Shown here in pieces: positions 16,440-25,473 of a stretch of DNA of 64,000 nucleotides. Each line of letters begins with the position of its first letter. Within the stretch, counting starts at the first letter, position 1. Source of the stretch: Rhodococcus sp. 4CII (lineage in GTDB: Bacteria; Actinomycetota; Actinomycetes; Mycobacteriales; Mycobacteriaceae); NCBI RefSeq assembly GCF_014256275.1, contig NZ_JACCFE010000002.1, positions 2,666,001 through 2,730,000 of the forward strand. Reading direction: 5' to 3'. The notes under the pieces were generated by a model that did no database searches, had not been told where the DNA came from, and saw only the letters and a list, made by a program, of their open reading frames with translations. A program made the translations under genes and the position numbers.

Positions 16440-18095
16440 ATGGACGCCATCACCACCACCCCGCAGCCCGTCAACGAGCCGGTGGGGTTCTTCACGCCGG
16501 GGAGCCCGGAGCGGGCGCGGCTGCAGGCGAAGCTGTCCGAACTGGGGTCGAATCCGACGGAGATCCACCACGTGATCGGCGGGGCGCATCGCCGCGGTGC
16601 CGGACCGGTCGTCGACGTCGTCCAGCCGCATCGGCATTCGGCGGTACTGGGCACTTTCAACAACGCGGGCACACAGGACATCCAGGACGCGGTCGCCGCG
16701 GCCACCGCCGCCGCCCCGGCCTGGCGGGCACTGTCGTTCGAGGACCGGGCCGCGGTGTTCCTGCGCGCAGCCGACCTGCTGTCCGGGCCGTGGCGCGAAA
16801 CCCTCGCTGCCGCAACGATGCTCGGACAGTCGAAGACTGCGTACCAGGCCGAGATCGACACCCCGTGCGAGCTCATCGACTTCTGGCGGTTCAACGTCCA
16901 CTTCGCCCGCCAGATCCTCGCCGACCAGCCGATCTCCTCCCCCGGCGTGTGGAACAAGCTCGAGTACCGCTCACTCGAGGGTTTCGTCTACGCGATCACC
17001 CCGTTCAACTTCACCGCCATCGCCGGTAACCTGCCCACCGCGCCCGCGCTGATGGGCAACACGGTGGTGTGGAAGCCGTCGCAGACCCAGGCCGTCGCCG
17101 CGTACTGGACGATGAAGCTGCTCGAGGCCGCCGGCCTGCCGTCCGGTGTGATCAACCTCGTCAACGGCTCCGGCGCCGCGGTCTCCGACGTCGTTCTTGC
17201 CGACCCTCGCCTCGCCGGAATCCACTTCACCGGTTCCACCGCCACGTTCCAGCACCTGTGGCAGCAGGTCGGGAACAACATCTCGAACTACCACTCCTAC
17301 CCGCGACTGGTCGGCGAGACCGGCGGCAAGGACTTCGTCCTCGCCCACTCCTCCGCGAACCCCGACACCCTGACCACCGCGCTGCTGCGTGGCGCGTTCG
17401 ACTACCAGGGCCAGAAGTGCTCCGCGGCCTCCCGTGCGTTCGTCCCGAAGTCGGTGTGGGCGCGGATGGGTGACGACTTCATCGAGAAGGCATCGACGCT
17501 GAAATATGGTGACGTCACCGACTTCTCGAACTTCGGCGGCGCCGTCATCGACAAGCGGGCCTTCGACCGCAACGCCGACGCCATCGCCCGCGCCAAGGCC
17601 ACCCCGAGCCTGACCATCGCCGCCGGCGGCCACGTCGACGACAGCGTCGGCTACTTCGTCGACCCCACTGTGCTCCTCGGCGACGACCCCACCGACGAGG
17701 CCTTCCGCACCGAGTACTTCGGACCGATCCTGTCCGTGCACGTCTACGACGACTCCGCCGCCGGATCGTTCGAGAAGGTCCTCGACCTCGTCGACAAGGG
17801 GTCCGCGTACGCGCTGACCGGGTCGATCATCGCCGACGACCGCACCGCGATCGCCCAGGCCACCGACGACCTGCGGTTCGCGGCCGGCAACTTCTACATC
17901 AACGACAAGCCGACCGGCGCCGTCGTCGGACAGCAGCCGTTCGGCGGTGCTCGCGCGTCGGGTACCAACGACAAGGCCGGATCCCCGCAGAACCTGCTGC
18001 GCTGGGCGTCCGCCCGCACCATCAAGGAAACGTTTGTCCCCGCCACCGACCACCGCTACCCGCACCAGGCGGCCGACACCTCCGAGGAGATCTGA
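16440..18095 (+). CDS. pruA: 1-pyrroline-5-carboxylate dehydrogenase
   Basis: The 551-residue aldehyde dehydrogenase superfamily enzyme oxidises glutamate semialdehyde, in equilibrium with P5C, to glutamate with NAD+. Visible features: AGNLPTAPALMGNTVVWKPS (cofactor binding), GIHFTGST, VGETGGKDFVLAH with the general-base glutamate, GQKCSAASRAFVP with the nucleophile cysteine near residue 327, and TEYFGPILSVHVY. Length and the KTAYQAEIDTPCELIDFWRF segment fit the P5CDH branch. AGGAGG precedes the ATG. It overlaps the proline dehydrogenase gene by one base (TGATG), so the two catabolic enzymes are made together, allowing direct handover of P5C. Confidence 0.96.
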   Translation: MDAITTTPQPVNEPVGFFTPGSPERARLQAKLSELGSNPTEIHHVIGGAHRRGAGPVVDVVQPHRHSAVLGTFNNAGTQDIQDAVAAATAAAPAWRALSFEDRAAVFLRAADLLSGPWRETLAAATMLGQSKTAYQAEIDTPCELIDFWRFNVHFARQILADQPISSPGVWNKLEYRSLEGFVYAITPFNFTAIAGNLPTAPALMGNTVVWKPSQTQAVAAYWTMKLLEAAGLPSGVINLVNGSGAAVSDVVLADPRLAGIHFTGSTATFQHLWQQVGNNISNYHSYPRLVGETGGKDFVLAHSSANPDTLTTALLRGAFDYQGQKCSAASRAFVPKSVWARMGDDFIEKASTLKYGDVTDFSNFGGAVIDKRAFDRNADAIARAKATPSLTIAAGGHVDDSVGYFVDPTVLLGDDPTDEAFRTEYFGPILSVHVYDDSAAGSFEKVLDLVDKGSAYALTGSIIADDRTAIAQATDDLRFAAGNFYINDKPTGAVVGQQPFGGARASGTNDKAGSPQNLLRWASARTIKETFVPATDHRYPHQAADTSEEI

Positions 18096-19066
18096 TGGCA
18101 TTCTCCGCCCTGCTTCGCCCCGCCCTGCTGGCCGCCGCGCGTTCCCCGAAGATGGAGCGCACCGTCACCAAGATCCCGGTGACCCGAAGCCTCGTCGACC
18201 GGTTCGTCGCCGGCGCGACCGAGGACCAGGCGATCGCCGCGACCAGGTCGATCCTGGGCTCCGGCCGCTACATCAGCATCGACCACCTCGGCGAGGACAC
18301 CACCGATTCGGCACAGGCCGACGCCACAGTGTCGCACTACCTGACCCTGCTGTCCGATCTGGCGGCCCTCAGTCAGAACACTGCATCGTCGTCACCCGCC
18401 TCCGTTCGCAATGTCGAGGTCTCGTTGAAGCTGTCGGCTCTGGGCCAGTTCCTGCCCCGGGACGGACACAAGGTGGCCCTCGAGAACGCGCACAAGATCT
18501 GCACCACCGCCGAGGAGGCCGGCGCGTGGGTGACCGTGGACGCCGAGGACCACACCACCACCGACTCGACGTTGTCGATCGTCCGCGAACTCCGCGAGGA
18601 TTTCCCGTCCCTCGGCACCGTGCTGCAGGCGTACCTCGAGCGCACCGAGGACGACTGCCGGGACCTGTCCGGCCCCGGATCGCGCATCCGGTTGTGCAAG
18701 GGCGCCTACAAGGAACCCGCCTCGGTCGCGTACCAGGGTAAGGAGGCGGTCGACGACGCCTACCTGCGCTGCCTGCGCATTCTGATGAACGGCCAGGGCT
18801 ACCCGATGGTTGCCTCGCACGACCCGGCCATGATCGAGGCCGCCCTGCAACAGGCGAAGGCCACGGGCCGCACCGACGACGAGTTCGAAATCCAGATGCT
18901 CTACGGCATCCGCGACGCCGAGCAACTTCGACTGATCGGCGACGACAAGCACCTGCGGGTGTACCTGCCGTACGGCCAGCAGTGGTACGGCTACTTCATG
19001 CGCCGACTCGCCGAACGTCCCGCCAACCTGACCTTCTTCCTCCGGTCGCTGGCCTCCACGAAATAG
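18095..19066 (+). CDS. pruB: proline dehydrogenase
   Basis: A 323-residue FAD-dependent monofunctional proline dehydrogenase that oxidises proline to 1-pyrroline-5-carboxylate and passes electrons to the quinone pool. The barrel shows VEVSLKLSALGQ, EAGAWVTVDAEDH, YLERTEDDCRDL, RLCKGAYKEPA with the substrate-region lysine, YPMVASHDPAMIEA, and the C-terminal QMLYGIRDAEQLRL and LPYGQQWYGYFMRRLAERP. The last carries the arginine pair that clamps the proline carboxylate. Length is normal for the separate actinobacterial enzyme. Coupled to pruA by TGATG; together with the permease and PruC it forms a complete proline-use module. Confidence 0.96.
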   Translation: MAFSALLRPALLAAARSPKMERTVTKIPVTRSLVDRFVAGATEDQAIAATRSILGSGRYISIDHLGEDTTDSAQADATVSHYLTLLSDLAALSQNTASSSPASVRNVEVSLKLSALGQFLPRDGHKVALENAHKICTTAEEAGAWVTVDAEDHTTTDSTLSIVRELREDFPSLGTVLQAYLERTEDDCRDLSGPGSRIRLCKGAYKEPASVAYQGKEAVDDAYLRCLRILMNGQGYPMVASHDPAMIEAALQQAKATGRTDDEFEIQMLYGIRDAEQLRLIGDDKHLRVYLPYGQQWYGYFMRRLAERPANLTFFLRSLASTK

Positions 19067-19111
19067 GGCCCTCGGGGTTCTCCGGTGGTGGTCGTGCGGA
19101 TCAACGACGCT

Positions 19112-19381
19112 TCACCGCACCAACCGGTACCCGCGCCGCGCGGCGACGAGGCCCGCGGCCGCCCCGAGAACCGCGCTGAGGGCCAGGCCGCCGGCGAGGA
19201 ACGGGATCGGGTCCACCGATTCCATGTGCCCGGTACTGTCCCCGGCGCCGAGCGGTTCGTAGCTGCCCACGAAGAAGTGCACCGGGTACGACAACCACCA
19301 GGCGAACAGTCCTGTACACACCGGGCCCGCGCCGAGACCGAGGGCCGTTCCGATCGGAACCCCCGCCCATTCGGGTACCAC
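19112..19381 (-). CDS. small membrane protein with two to three helices, hypothetical
   Basis: GTG at 19381 follows AGGAG by 6 bases. The 89-residue product has hydrophobic segments at about 8-28 (VPIGTALGLGAGPVCTGLFAW), a YPVHFFVGSYEPLG loop, and a C-terminal helix (IPFLAGGLALSAVLGAAAGL) ending in VAARRGYRLVR. The basic C-terminus suggests a cytoplasmic tail. It converges on pruB with 45 bases between. No family is recognised. Confidence 0.6.
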   Translation of the reverse strand: MVPEWAGVPIGTALGLGAGPVCTGLFAWWLSYPVHFFVGSYEPLGAGDSTGHMESVDPIPFLAGGLALSAVLGAAAGLVAARRGYRLVR

Positions 19382-19474
19382 CCTGTGCTCCTATGGGGAC
19401 CAGTGCCTGCACCGCTTCTTCGCCACCTACGGCTGAGAATCAGGCCTGCGGATCGCCCAGGCGATACTGCGCGC

Positions 19475-19867
19475 TCAGGAGTCGGTCCGGACGGTTCCGT
19501 TGCTGTTCGCTTCCTTCTCTTCGGCGGCATCCTTCGGGGGATGCCGGTGGCGACGGGTCTTGTTCCTCATTTCGGTAGCGAGATGCGCACCGCCGGCCCG
19601 GACGGTCTCCCCGCGCGAGCGAATACGGGCTCGCACCGACTCGACGTGCTCGTTGGCGGCCGCCGTGGTGTCGAGTAGCTCTTCCCGGGCGGGCTCGCTC
19701 AGTTGAGCGGTCTCCGGAGTCGCGGTGAGGAACTTGCTGCCCTGGGAGAGCAGGTCCTGGGGTCCGCCCACCCTCGCGATCTTCACTGCCGTTTTCAACT
19801 GGCGGGTGCGACCCAGGAGGTATCCCGCGCCGATAGCGGCGGCCAGCTCAATTTTCTTGATTTTCAT
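19475..19867 (-). CDS. alanine/glutamate-rich helical protein with membrane-proximal N-terminus, hypothetical
   Basis: The 130-residue product begins MKIKKIELAAAIGAGYLLGR, a short basic stretch followed by a glycine-zipper-like hydrophobic segment. It continues with amphipathic helices (SKFLTATPETAQLSEPAREE) and a very basic, then acidic, tail. Proteins with the x-GAGYLLGR start are common next to stress, gas-vesicle-like or envelope genes in actinobacteria, but no function is established that I can name. ATG at 19867 follows a GTGGGTTC site and was preferred over the in-frame ATG at 19879. Confidence 0.6.
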   Translation of the reverse strand: MKIKKIELAAAIGAGYLLGRTRQLKTAVKIARVGGPQDLLSQGSKFLTATPETAQLSEPAREELLDTTAAANEHVESVRARIRSRGETVRAGGAHLATEMRNKTRRHRHPPKDAAEEKEANSNGTVRTDS

Positions 19868-19997
19868 GATCGAACCCACTTTGCCGGTTGTTCGTGATTA
19901 CGCATCTCGTCGGCCGTGTCGTCGACTGGTGGACGCGTGGGTGCACGTGATGCACACTTTGCGACTACCCCGGGCTCCCGGGACCCAATCGGCAGCG

Positions 19998-21125
19998 TCA
20001 GGCGATCAACGACTCGATCCGGCAAGACATCAACCGAATTGCCGCGGCTGTCGCCAGACAGCTGGTCCCGATGATGAGCAGATAGGGTGTCAACGGCATA
20101 ACCGTGTAGAGAACGCCAAGCACCGTCAGCTGAGTTGCGTACTGTCGTGGTGCTATTCGGGTAACCAGCGACAACGTCACCGGATTGACAATGACCTCCG
20201 AGGGGCCTGCGATGGCCATGCACACGAACACGAGTACGGGAGGAATACCCTTACCCGGGGTCAGCTCGCTGAAGATCAGGAGTGCGTACGCGCTCGACGC
20301 CATGACCAATCCGATTGCGAATTTTCGGGTCACACTCGGCTCGCGCGCACCCTGGCGTGCCCACATTCGCGTAATGAGTGGTGTAGAAACCACACCAACC
20401 AGTGGCATCACTGGCTATCAGCCACGTGGCCGGGAGCTGCCAACCGAACATTTCCAGATCCACGCGATCCGTGACAAATATCGTCATCGTCGTGAAAGTC
20501 TGCAACAGGATTCCGTAGTACAGAACACCGACGATCCATAACGGCAGATACCCCGCGACCCGCCGCTTCTCCTCGGATGCACCGCGGGCGAAGGCAGAAT
20601 CGTGACGAACATTGCGCTGGCAGCAACGGCAATGCACACTCATTCACCGTTCGCGACTCTGCGGGAAGATTCTTGTAGCCGATAATGTACTGCGAAAGCC
20701 CCACTGCCATTCCGACCGCGGCTACGAGAAAGGCGATGTGGAATCCCCACACACTGCGCACCCAGCCGGTCACAATCGGCCCCAGAACGCACCCGGTGTT
20801 CACGGCCATCAAAGTACGAGAACCCGGCATCGCGTATCGACCTGTCCTCGGGCGGAGTTGCACCGATTATCGCCGTGATATTCGCCTCGAGCGCGCCGGT
20901 GCCGACCGTGATGAAGGCGAGCCCTGCCACGAGTCCAGGAATCCCCGGGATCAGCGACAGGGTCACGTGCCCCGTCATGATCGCTGCGGCGCCGAAGAGC
21001 ACCATCGCCCGGGGCGCAAGGGCACGGTCGCCCATCCATCCGCCGGCGACCTGCATGAGGTCTTCATCGACGTCATAGACGCCCCGAGCACAGGTGCGGC
21101 TGAGGTCTCTACCTTTGCGCTGCAT
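19998..21125 (-). pseudogene. degenerate POT/PTR-type peptide transporter (MFS)
   Basis: Transporter-like sequence is spread over at least four minus-strand frames. In order: AGGWMGDRALAPRAMVLFG to DAGFSYFD (20880-21060); VNTGCVLGPIVTGWVRSVWG to YIIGYKNLPAESRT (about 20660-20815); VAGYLPLWIVGVLYYGILLQ to WQLPATWLIASD (about 20410-20560); and MPLVGVVSTPLITRMWARQ to the terminal IGTSCLATAAAI (20000-20411). Together they read as a proton-coupled oligopeptide transporter. At least three frameshifts separate the pieces and the first two or three helices are missing. No single frame could give a working carrier, so this is a relic. The operator-like GGTGCA palindrome at 21172 lies just upstream. 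Confidence 0.8.
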
Positions 21126-21171
21126 CGACGTCGGGAGCTACATCACATTCACCAGGGTGCAGGCCGGGCTG

Positions 21172-21186
21172 GGTGCACGTTGCACC
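21172..21186. promoter_or_regulatory. GGTGCA-CGT-TGCACC palindrome (site 1 of 5)
   Basis: Perfect 6-3-6 palindrome between the PucR gene stop (21208) and the transporter relic; transcription toward the relic would run away from it on the minus strand. The same palindrome occurs at 28180, 32600, 42215 and 46792. Confidence 0.7.
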
Positions 21187-21207
21187 ACACGACGCCGGTC
21201 GGCCAAC

Positions 21208-22440
21208 TCAGCGTGTCGGCGCTATCGAGGCAATCCTCACCGCGAGAAGGAGATTGACGACGTCCTCGACGTGCCGAAGATCCTTGCCGGTGCGCTCGGC
21301 AATCCGACCCAACCGGTAGTACATGGTGTTCACGTGGATCCGTAGCGCCGCGGCGGCCTCCGTCGCGTTCATGTCGGCGGCTACGTATGCCGACAACGTC
21401 TCGATATAGATCGAGCCCGACGAGAGGTCTTCCGCAATGAACGCGCGCAGCCGAGGATCGATGAGCCGGCGCGCGGTCGGATCCGGACGGCGCACCAGGT
21501 AGTCCAGGGGCGAGAGATCATCGAAAACCTGGACCGCCCTTCGGCCCCCCAGGTGGTCACAGGCAACCTGCGCCTCGAGCAACCCCGCCGCGGTCTGGGC
21601 GAACTCGTCGTGTGTCGAGCTGATCCCGACCGAAGCAGCGATCTTGCCCTTCCCGAGGTCTCTGACCGCGCGCGCGACCTTCTGCGACAGCGTGGCGAGG
21701 GTGAACCGTCCGGACGGGACCAGCCCGACGAGATCCTGCCGCCACGGGACCAACATGCCCGGGAGATGCCGAGCGAGCGCTTTGCGCGCGTCGAGAATCA
21801 GGTCTGCTCCGGCAGCCTCCGAGGTTGCCCGGCACACGATGACGACGAAATCGGCCCCGGGCTCGAGACCGGCCCTGCGCATCGCCTCCAGGCGGACCGA
21901 TATCCGGGGCAGGTTCCCCGCGAGCAAATCCTCGAGGCAGTCGCGCGCGATGCGCTCCTGATCTGCCACGAGATACTGCTGCGCCTGAAAGTAGGTCGTC
22001 GCTGCGGCGGAACTGCCCAACTCGATCGTGCGCATGAGATGCTCGACGAGATTGAGTGCCGCTTCCTCCTGCCCCTCGGTCGACCGGACGGACTCGAGAA
22101 CATACGACCAGAGAACCATCTGCCCGATGCGGAAAGCCTGCAGGAAGTCGATCAGGGAGATACCGTTCGCGACACGTTCCGAGGCATGCGTCGAGGTGAA
22201 CGCGAAATCGCCCACGCACGGAACCCGTCGTTCGATGATGCTCGTCGTGAACACCCCGAAGATGCTGGTGACGTGCGTGACCACGTCGTCGTACAAGCCG
22301 GTGGCGCGGTACGAGGGCAGTTCCGCCCAGATCGCGTCCGTGGCGGCGCGCGCGATAGTGGGAATGCGGTCCTGCACCCATGTCGCGAGACCGACCGCGC
22401 CGTCGTCGTAAGACCACATAGCGCCGTTCTCCGTCGTCAT
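21208..22440 (-). CDS. PucR/CdaR-type transcriptional regulator
   Basis: The 410-residue protein has an N-terminal helical domain (about 10-170, with a FGVFTTSIIERRVPCVGDFA stretch typical of RsbRD-like sensor regions). A CdaR GGDEF-like domain covers about 190-320. The C-terminal helix-turn-helix (about 345-400) reads YVAADMNATEAAAALRIHVN, TMYYRLGRIAERTGKDLRHV. ATG at 22440 has GGAGG 6 bases upstream. It is divergent from a 4-coumarate-CoA-ligase-like gene, its best candidate target, and upstream of the transporter relic. It is a distant paralogue of the 43377 regulator. Ligand unknown. Confidence 0.85.
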   Translation of the reverse strand: MTTENGAMWSYDDGAVGLATWVQDRIPTIARAATDAIWAELPSYRATGLYDDVVTHVTSIFGVFTTSIIERRVPCVGDFAFTSTHASERVANGISLIDFLQAFRIGQMVLWSYVLESVRSTEGQEEAALNLVEHLMRTIELGSSAAATTYFQAQQYLVADQERIARDCLEDLLAGNLPRISVRLEAMRRAGLEPGADFVVIVCRATSEAAGADLILDARKALARHLPGMLVPWRQDLVGLVPSGRFTLATLSQKVARAVRDLGKGKIAASVGISSTHDEFAQTAAGLLEAQVACDHLGGRRAVQVFDDLSPLDYLVRRPDPTARRLIDPRLRAFIAEDLSSGSIYIETLSAYVAADMNATEAAAALRIHVNTMYYRLGRIAERTGKDLRHVEDVVNLLLAVRIASIAPTR

Positions 22441-22658
22441 CCACCGACCTCCGATGTTTCCGCTGTGACACAGTACAGCTCGGCACCACACCCGTGAACA
22501 TTCGGCGGTGCCCCGTTGTGGTTCGACCACAGGTATCTTCTGCGTCGCACCACGATGCCCGCGACGCTCGTCACGGCCTATGGTTGCTCGATCACACGAC
22601 AATGCCCATCGCATTTCGCGTGTTCGAGCGCGCTGCCACGTCAACGAAGGATGTCCCA

Positions 22659-24251
22659 GTGAGTTTCAAGAGCCCGTTTCCGGACGTCGAGATTCCGAAC
22701 CTCAGTGTCTACGAGTTCCTCTTCGGCCGGGTCGACCCGGCGGACCTGGACCGGCCCGCGCTGATCGACGGTGCCTCCGGCGCGGTCACCACCTACCGGA
22801 CCCTCACCACCCAGATCGATGCGGTGGCCGGGGCGCTGGCCGCACGCGGGCTCGCGGTCGGCGAGGTCGTCGGCCTGCATTCGCCGAACGTGCCCGCGTT
22901 CGCGTCGGTGTTCCACGGGATCCTGCGCGCCGGTGGTGTCGCCACCACCGTCAACGCCCTCTACACCGCCGAGGACATCGCCAAGCAGCTCACCGACTCG
23001 CACGCGAAGTTCCTGTTCACCGTCTCCCCGCTGCTCCCACAGGCCCGGGACGCCGCCGCGAGGGTCGGGATCCCGGCGGAGAACGTGATCGTCCTCGACG
23101 GCGCCGACGGGCACCCGTCGCTGGCCGATCTGCTGACCGCCGGTGCCCCCGCCCCGGAGGTGTCGTTCGACCCGGCGACCCAGTTGGCGGTGCTGCCGTA
23201 CTCGTCCGGCACCACCGGCCGCCCGAAGGGGGTGATGCTCACCCACCGCAACCTGGTCGCCAACGTCTGCCAGATCAACCCGCGGATGGGCATCGGCGCC
23301 GACGACAAACTCCTCGCGGTGCTGCCGTTCTTCCACATCTACGGGATGACGGTGCTGCTCAACGCCGCCCTCTACAACCGGGCCGCGCTGGTGACCATGC
23401 CGAAATTCGACCTGGTCGAGTTCTTGTCCATCGTCTCCGCGCAGAAGTGCACGTACGTGTTCATCGCCCCGCCGGTCGCGGTCGCGTTGGCCAAGCATCC
23501 GCTGGTCGACGAGTACGACCTGTCGTCGGTGCATTCGATCTTCTCCGGCGCCGCCCCCCTCGATCAGGAACTGGGCAAGGCCGTCGCGAACCGGCTCGGC
23601 TGCCGGGTGCGGCAGGGTTACGGCATGTCCGAGATGAGCCCGGTCTCGCACGCGATCCCGTTCGACCGCGACGACATCGCCCTGGACTCGGTCGGCCCGT
23701 CGGTGGCGAACATGGAATGCAAACTCGTCGACCCCGCCACCGGTGCGGAGATCGACTACCCCACCGAGGGGGTCAGTGCACCGGGGGAGTTGTGGTGCAA
23801 GGGCCCGAACATCATGGCCGGCTACCTCGGCAACGCGCAGGCGACCGCGGAAACCCTGGACGCGGACGGATACCTGCACACCGGGGACATCGCCACCGTC
23901 GACGCCGAGGGGGTGGTGACGATCGTGGACCGGATGAAGGAACTGATCAAGTACAAGGGCTACCAGGTGCCGCCCGCCGAACTCGAGGCACTGCTGCTGA
24001 CCCATCCGCAGGTCGCCGACGCCGCCGTCATCGGTGTCCTCGACGACGAGGGCGAGGAGGTCCCGAAGGCGTTCGTCGTCAAGCAGCAGGGCGCCGAATT
24101 GGACGAAGCCGCGATCATCGCGTTCGTCGCCGAGCGGGTCTCCCCGCACAAGAAGGTCCGCAAGGTCGAGTTCATCGACCTCGTCCCGAAGTCCGCCGCG
24201 GGCAAGATCCTCCGCAAGGATCTGCGGGCGAGCGAGGCCGTAGGAAAGTAG
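22659..24251 (+). CDS. 4-coumarate-CoA ligase-like acyl/aryl-CoA synthetase
   Basis: A 530-residue ANL-superfamily enzyme that forms an acyl-AMP and then a CoA thioester. Seen: the P-loop YSSGTTGRPKGVMLTHRNL at about 185-203, LPFFHIYGMTVLL, GYGMSEMSPVSH, LHTGDIATVDAEG and the hinge with VDRMKELIKYKGYQVPPAELE. The catalytic lysine lies in PKSAAGKILRKDLR near the C-terminus. GTG at 22659 follows GAAGGA and gives the usual start SFKSPFPDVEIPNLSVYEFL. Relatives activate cinnamates, medium-chain or other carboxylates; substrate not predictable. Divergent from the PucR-type regulator; no beta-oxidation genes adjoin. Confidence 0.9.
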   Translation: MSFKSPFPDVEIPNLSVYEFLFGRVDPADLDRPALIDGASGAVTTYRTLTTQIDAVAGALAARGLAVGEVVGLHSPNVPAFASVFHGILRAGGVATTVNALYTAEDIAKQLTDSHAKFLFTVSPLLPQARDAAARVGIPAENVIVLDGADGHPSLADLLTAGAPAPEVSFDPATQLAVLPYSSGTTGRPKGVMLTHRNLVANVCQINPRMGIGADDKLLAVLPFFHIYGMTVLLNAALYNRAALVTMPKFDLVEFLSIVSAQKCTYVFIAPPVAVALAKHPLVDEYDLSSVHSIFSGAAPLDQELGKAVANRLGCRVRQGYGMSEMSPVSHAIPFDRDDIALDSVGPSVANMECKLVDPATGAEIDYPTEGVSAPGELWCKGPNIMAGYLGNAQATAETLDADGYLHTGDIATVDAEGVVTIVDRMKELIKYKGYQVPPAELEALLLTHPQVADAAVIGVLDDEGEEVPKAFVVKQQGAELDEAAIIAFVAERVSPHKKVRKVEFIDLVPKSAAGKILRKDLRASEAVGK

Positions 24252-24268
24252 CGTCCACAAAGATCTCG

Positions 24269-24288
24269 CACGTCCTATCACGGACGTG
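24269..24288 (+). terminator. hairpin after the CoA ligase gene
   Basis: CACGTCC-TATCAC-GGACGTG, 18 bases after the ligase stop. An outer CGTCCAC/GTGGACG pairing offers an alternative fold. Weak by itself; the larger hairpin at 24340 follows. Confidence 0.5.
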
Positions 24289-24339
24289 GACGGCGTTGGA
24301 GATGGATGTACTTCACGCCCGGGCGGTCGCAAGCAAAGA

Positions 24340-24383
24340 CAGTGCCCGGCCGAGGCGGCGACCGCCACCTCAACCGGGCACTG
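24340..24383. terminator. long branched hairpin between convergent genes
   Basis: Ten-base arms CAGTGCCCGG and CCGGGCACTG enclose a smaller GAGG-CGG/CCG-CCTC stem. It lies between the plus-strand CoA ligase and the minus-strand gene ending at 24482, so it would serve both strands. Confidence 0.7.
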
Positions 24384-24481
24384 CATGACATCGTTCTCAC
24401 GCGATGGCGGATGTGTCCTCTCACCCGCGCCTTGAACGCCTCCGTCGCCCATGGACAAACATCAAAGCGTGTTTCGGTCGG

Positions 24482-24751
24482 TTATCGTCTTGTCTTCTCG
24501 CCAATTGATGCCGCCCCTGCGGGCGGGTACGGTCCTCGGACGTGACGCTTGGCCAGGTACTGCAGTGATTGGCGCTGATCTGGTGAGAGCTCGCGAGCAG
24601 TGAGCGTGCCCAATATCCGGATGAGATGTGCAAAGAACCGCTCGGGGCCCATCCCGAAGGTAATCCAAATTTCGCTGGCGGGGACACCTCCGTAAGGTGC
24701 CCACCTGCGTGCAAGATTCAGCATCTCGCTGTCGACGATTGTTTGCCTCAT
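24482..24751 (-). CDS. DUF3263-like small helical protein, hypothetical
   Basis: The 89-residue product starts MRQTIVDSEMLNLARRWAPY and continues GVPASEIWITFGMGPERFFA, HLIRILGTL. The order (LxxxRRW, a short Gly-containing turn, an IWITFGMGPERFF helix-turn-helix-like unit) resembles the small DUF3263 proteins of actinobacteria, thought to be DNA-binding. ATG at 24751 is chosen where the conserved part begins; the frame is open upstream to 24895 without better signals. The binding site is weak. Isolated between the ligase terminators and the catabolic cluster. Confidence 0.5.
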   Translation of the reverse strand: MRQTIVDSEMLNLARRWAPYGGVPASEIWITFGMGPERFFAHLIRILGTLTARELSPDQRQSLQYLAKRHVRGPYPPAGAASIGEKTRR

Positions 24752-25005
24752 GCTTGTTATGCCTCGGTAGTTATTGAGAAAGGGGTCGTCAAAATAAGGG
24801 AGCCCCGGTCTTGGTGCGCGGTGAGCCGCGGGCGCCGCGGCCACGCGCGAGGCCCACGCAGTTTCCCATCCTGACCATATATGCGCCCGGAACATATTGG
24901 ACTACTCAGGCATTCGGCCGGATGACAGAGCAGAAGCATGCTGTAATCGATCGGCGCTGAAGCTGGATCCGGCGATTTGAGCGGTGGGCCTCGAGCGGGA
25001 GGGGA

Positions 25006-25419
25006 TCAGCCGACCAGCCCGGAGTCGCTGATCTTCTGCTCCAGGGCGGCCTCGTCCATGAAGTAGACGTCACGGACGATCTTCAGCGTCTGGGGATCGA
25101 ACGTGGAATACCCGGTGCCGATCCACGTGACCTTCGGACCGGACCCACCAGCGGTCCCCGTCACCTCGAATAGAACACCCACGGTATCGCCTTCCAGGAA
25201 AGACGTAGCCACACGCGGGGTCCAGTCGGGGAAGGTCGCGAACATCTCCTCGAACCCGGGAAGGAGGGCCGACTTGTCACCCACGGTCCCGCTCGCGCCG
25301 TTGACGACAACGCACTCGTCATCGAAGTAGCCGAGCACTGCCTGGAGGTCGCGTGCAGCAACGGCAGCACAGATCTCATTCATCTTCTGCGTGTATAGAG
25401 CCAACTTGGAAGTGGACAT
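25006..25419 (-). CDS. SnoaL/NTF2-like small protein
   Basis: The 137-residue protein has a cone-shaped NTF2 fold signature: helix LYTQKMNEICAAVAARDLQA, then VLGYFDDECVVVNGASGTVG, PGFEEMFATFPDWTPRV, and VTWIGTGYSTFDPQTLKI, ending in a short C-terminal helix. Such proteins act as isomerases, dehydratases, cyclases or hydroxylase partners, or have no catalytic role. GAGGAGAACCC precedes the ATG. It is last in a minus-strand run with the esterase and BVMO (54-base gap), so it probably acts on, or binds, an intermediate of the same pathway. Confidence 0.8.
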   Translation of the reverse strand: MSTSKLALYTQKMNEICAAVAARDLQAVLGYFDDECVVVNGASGTVGDKSALLPGFEEMFATFPDWTPRVATSFLEGDTVGVLFEVTGTAGGSGPKVTWIGTGYSTFDPQTLKIVRDVYFMDEAALEQKISDSGLVG

Positions 25420-25473
25420 GGGTTCTCCTCTTCATAGGCACGGGTCAGTTGTCCGGGAGGCCCACCCGGTGAG

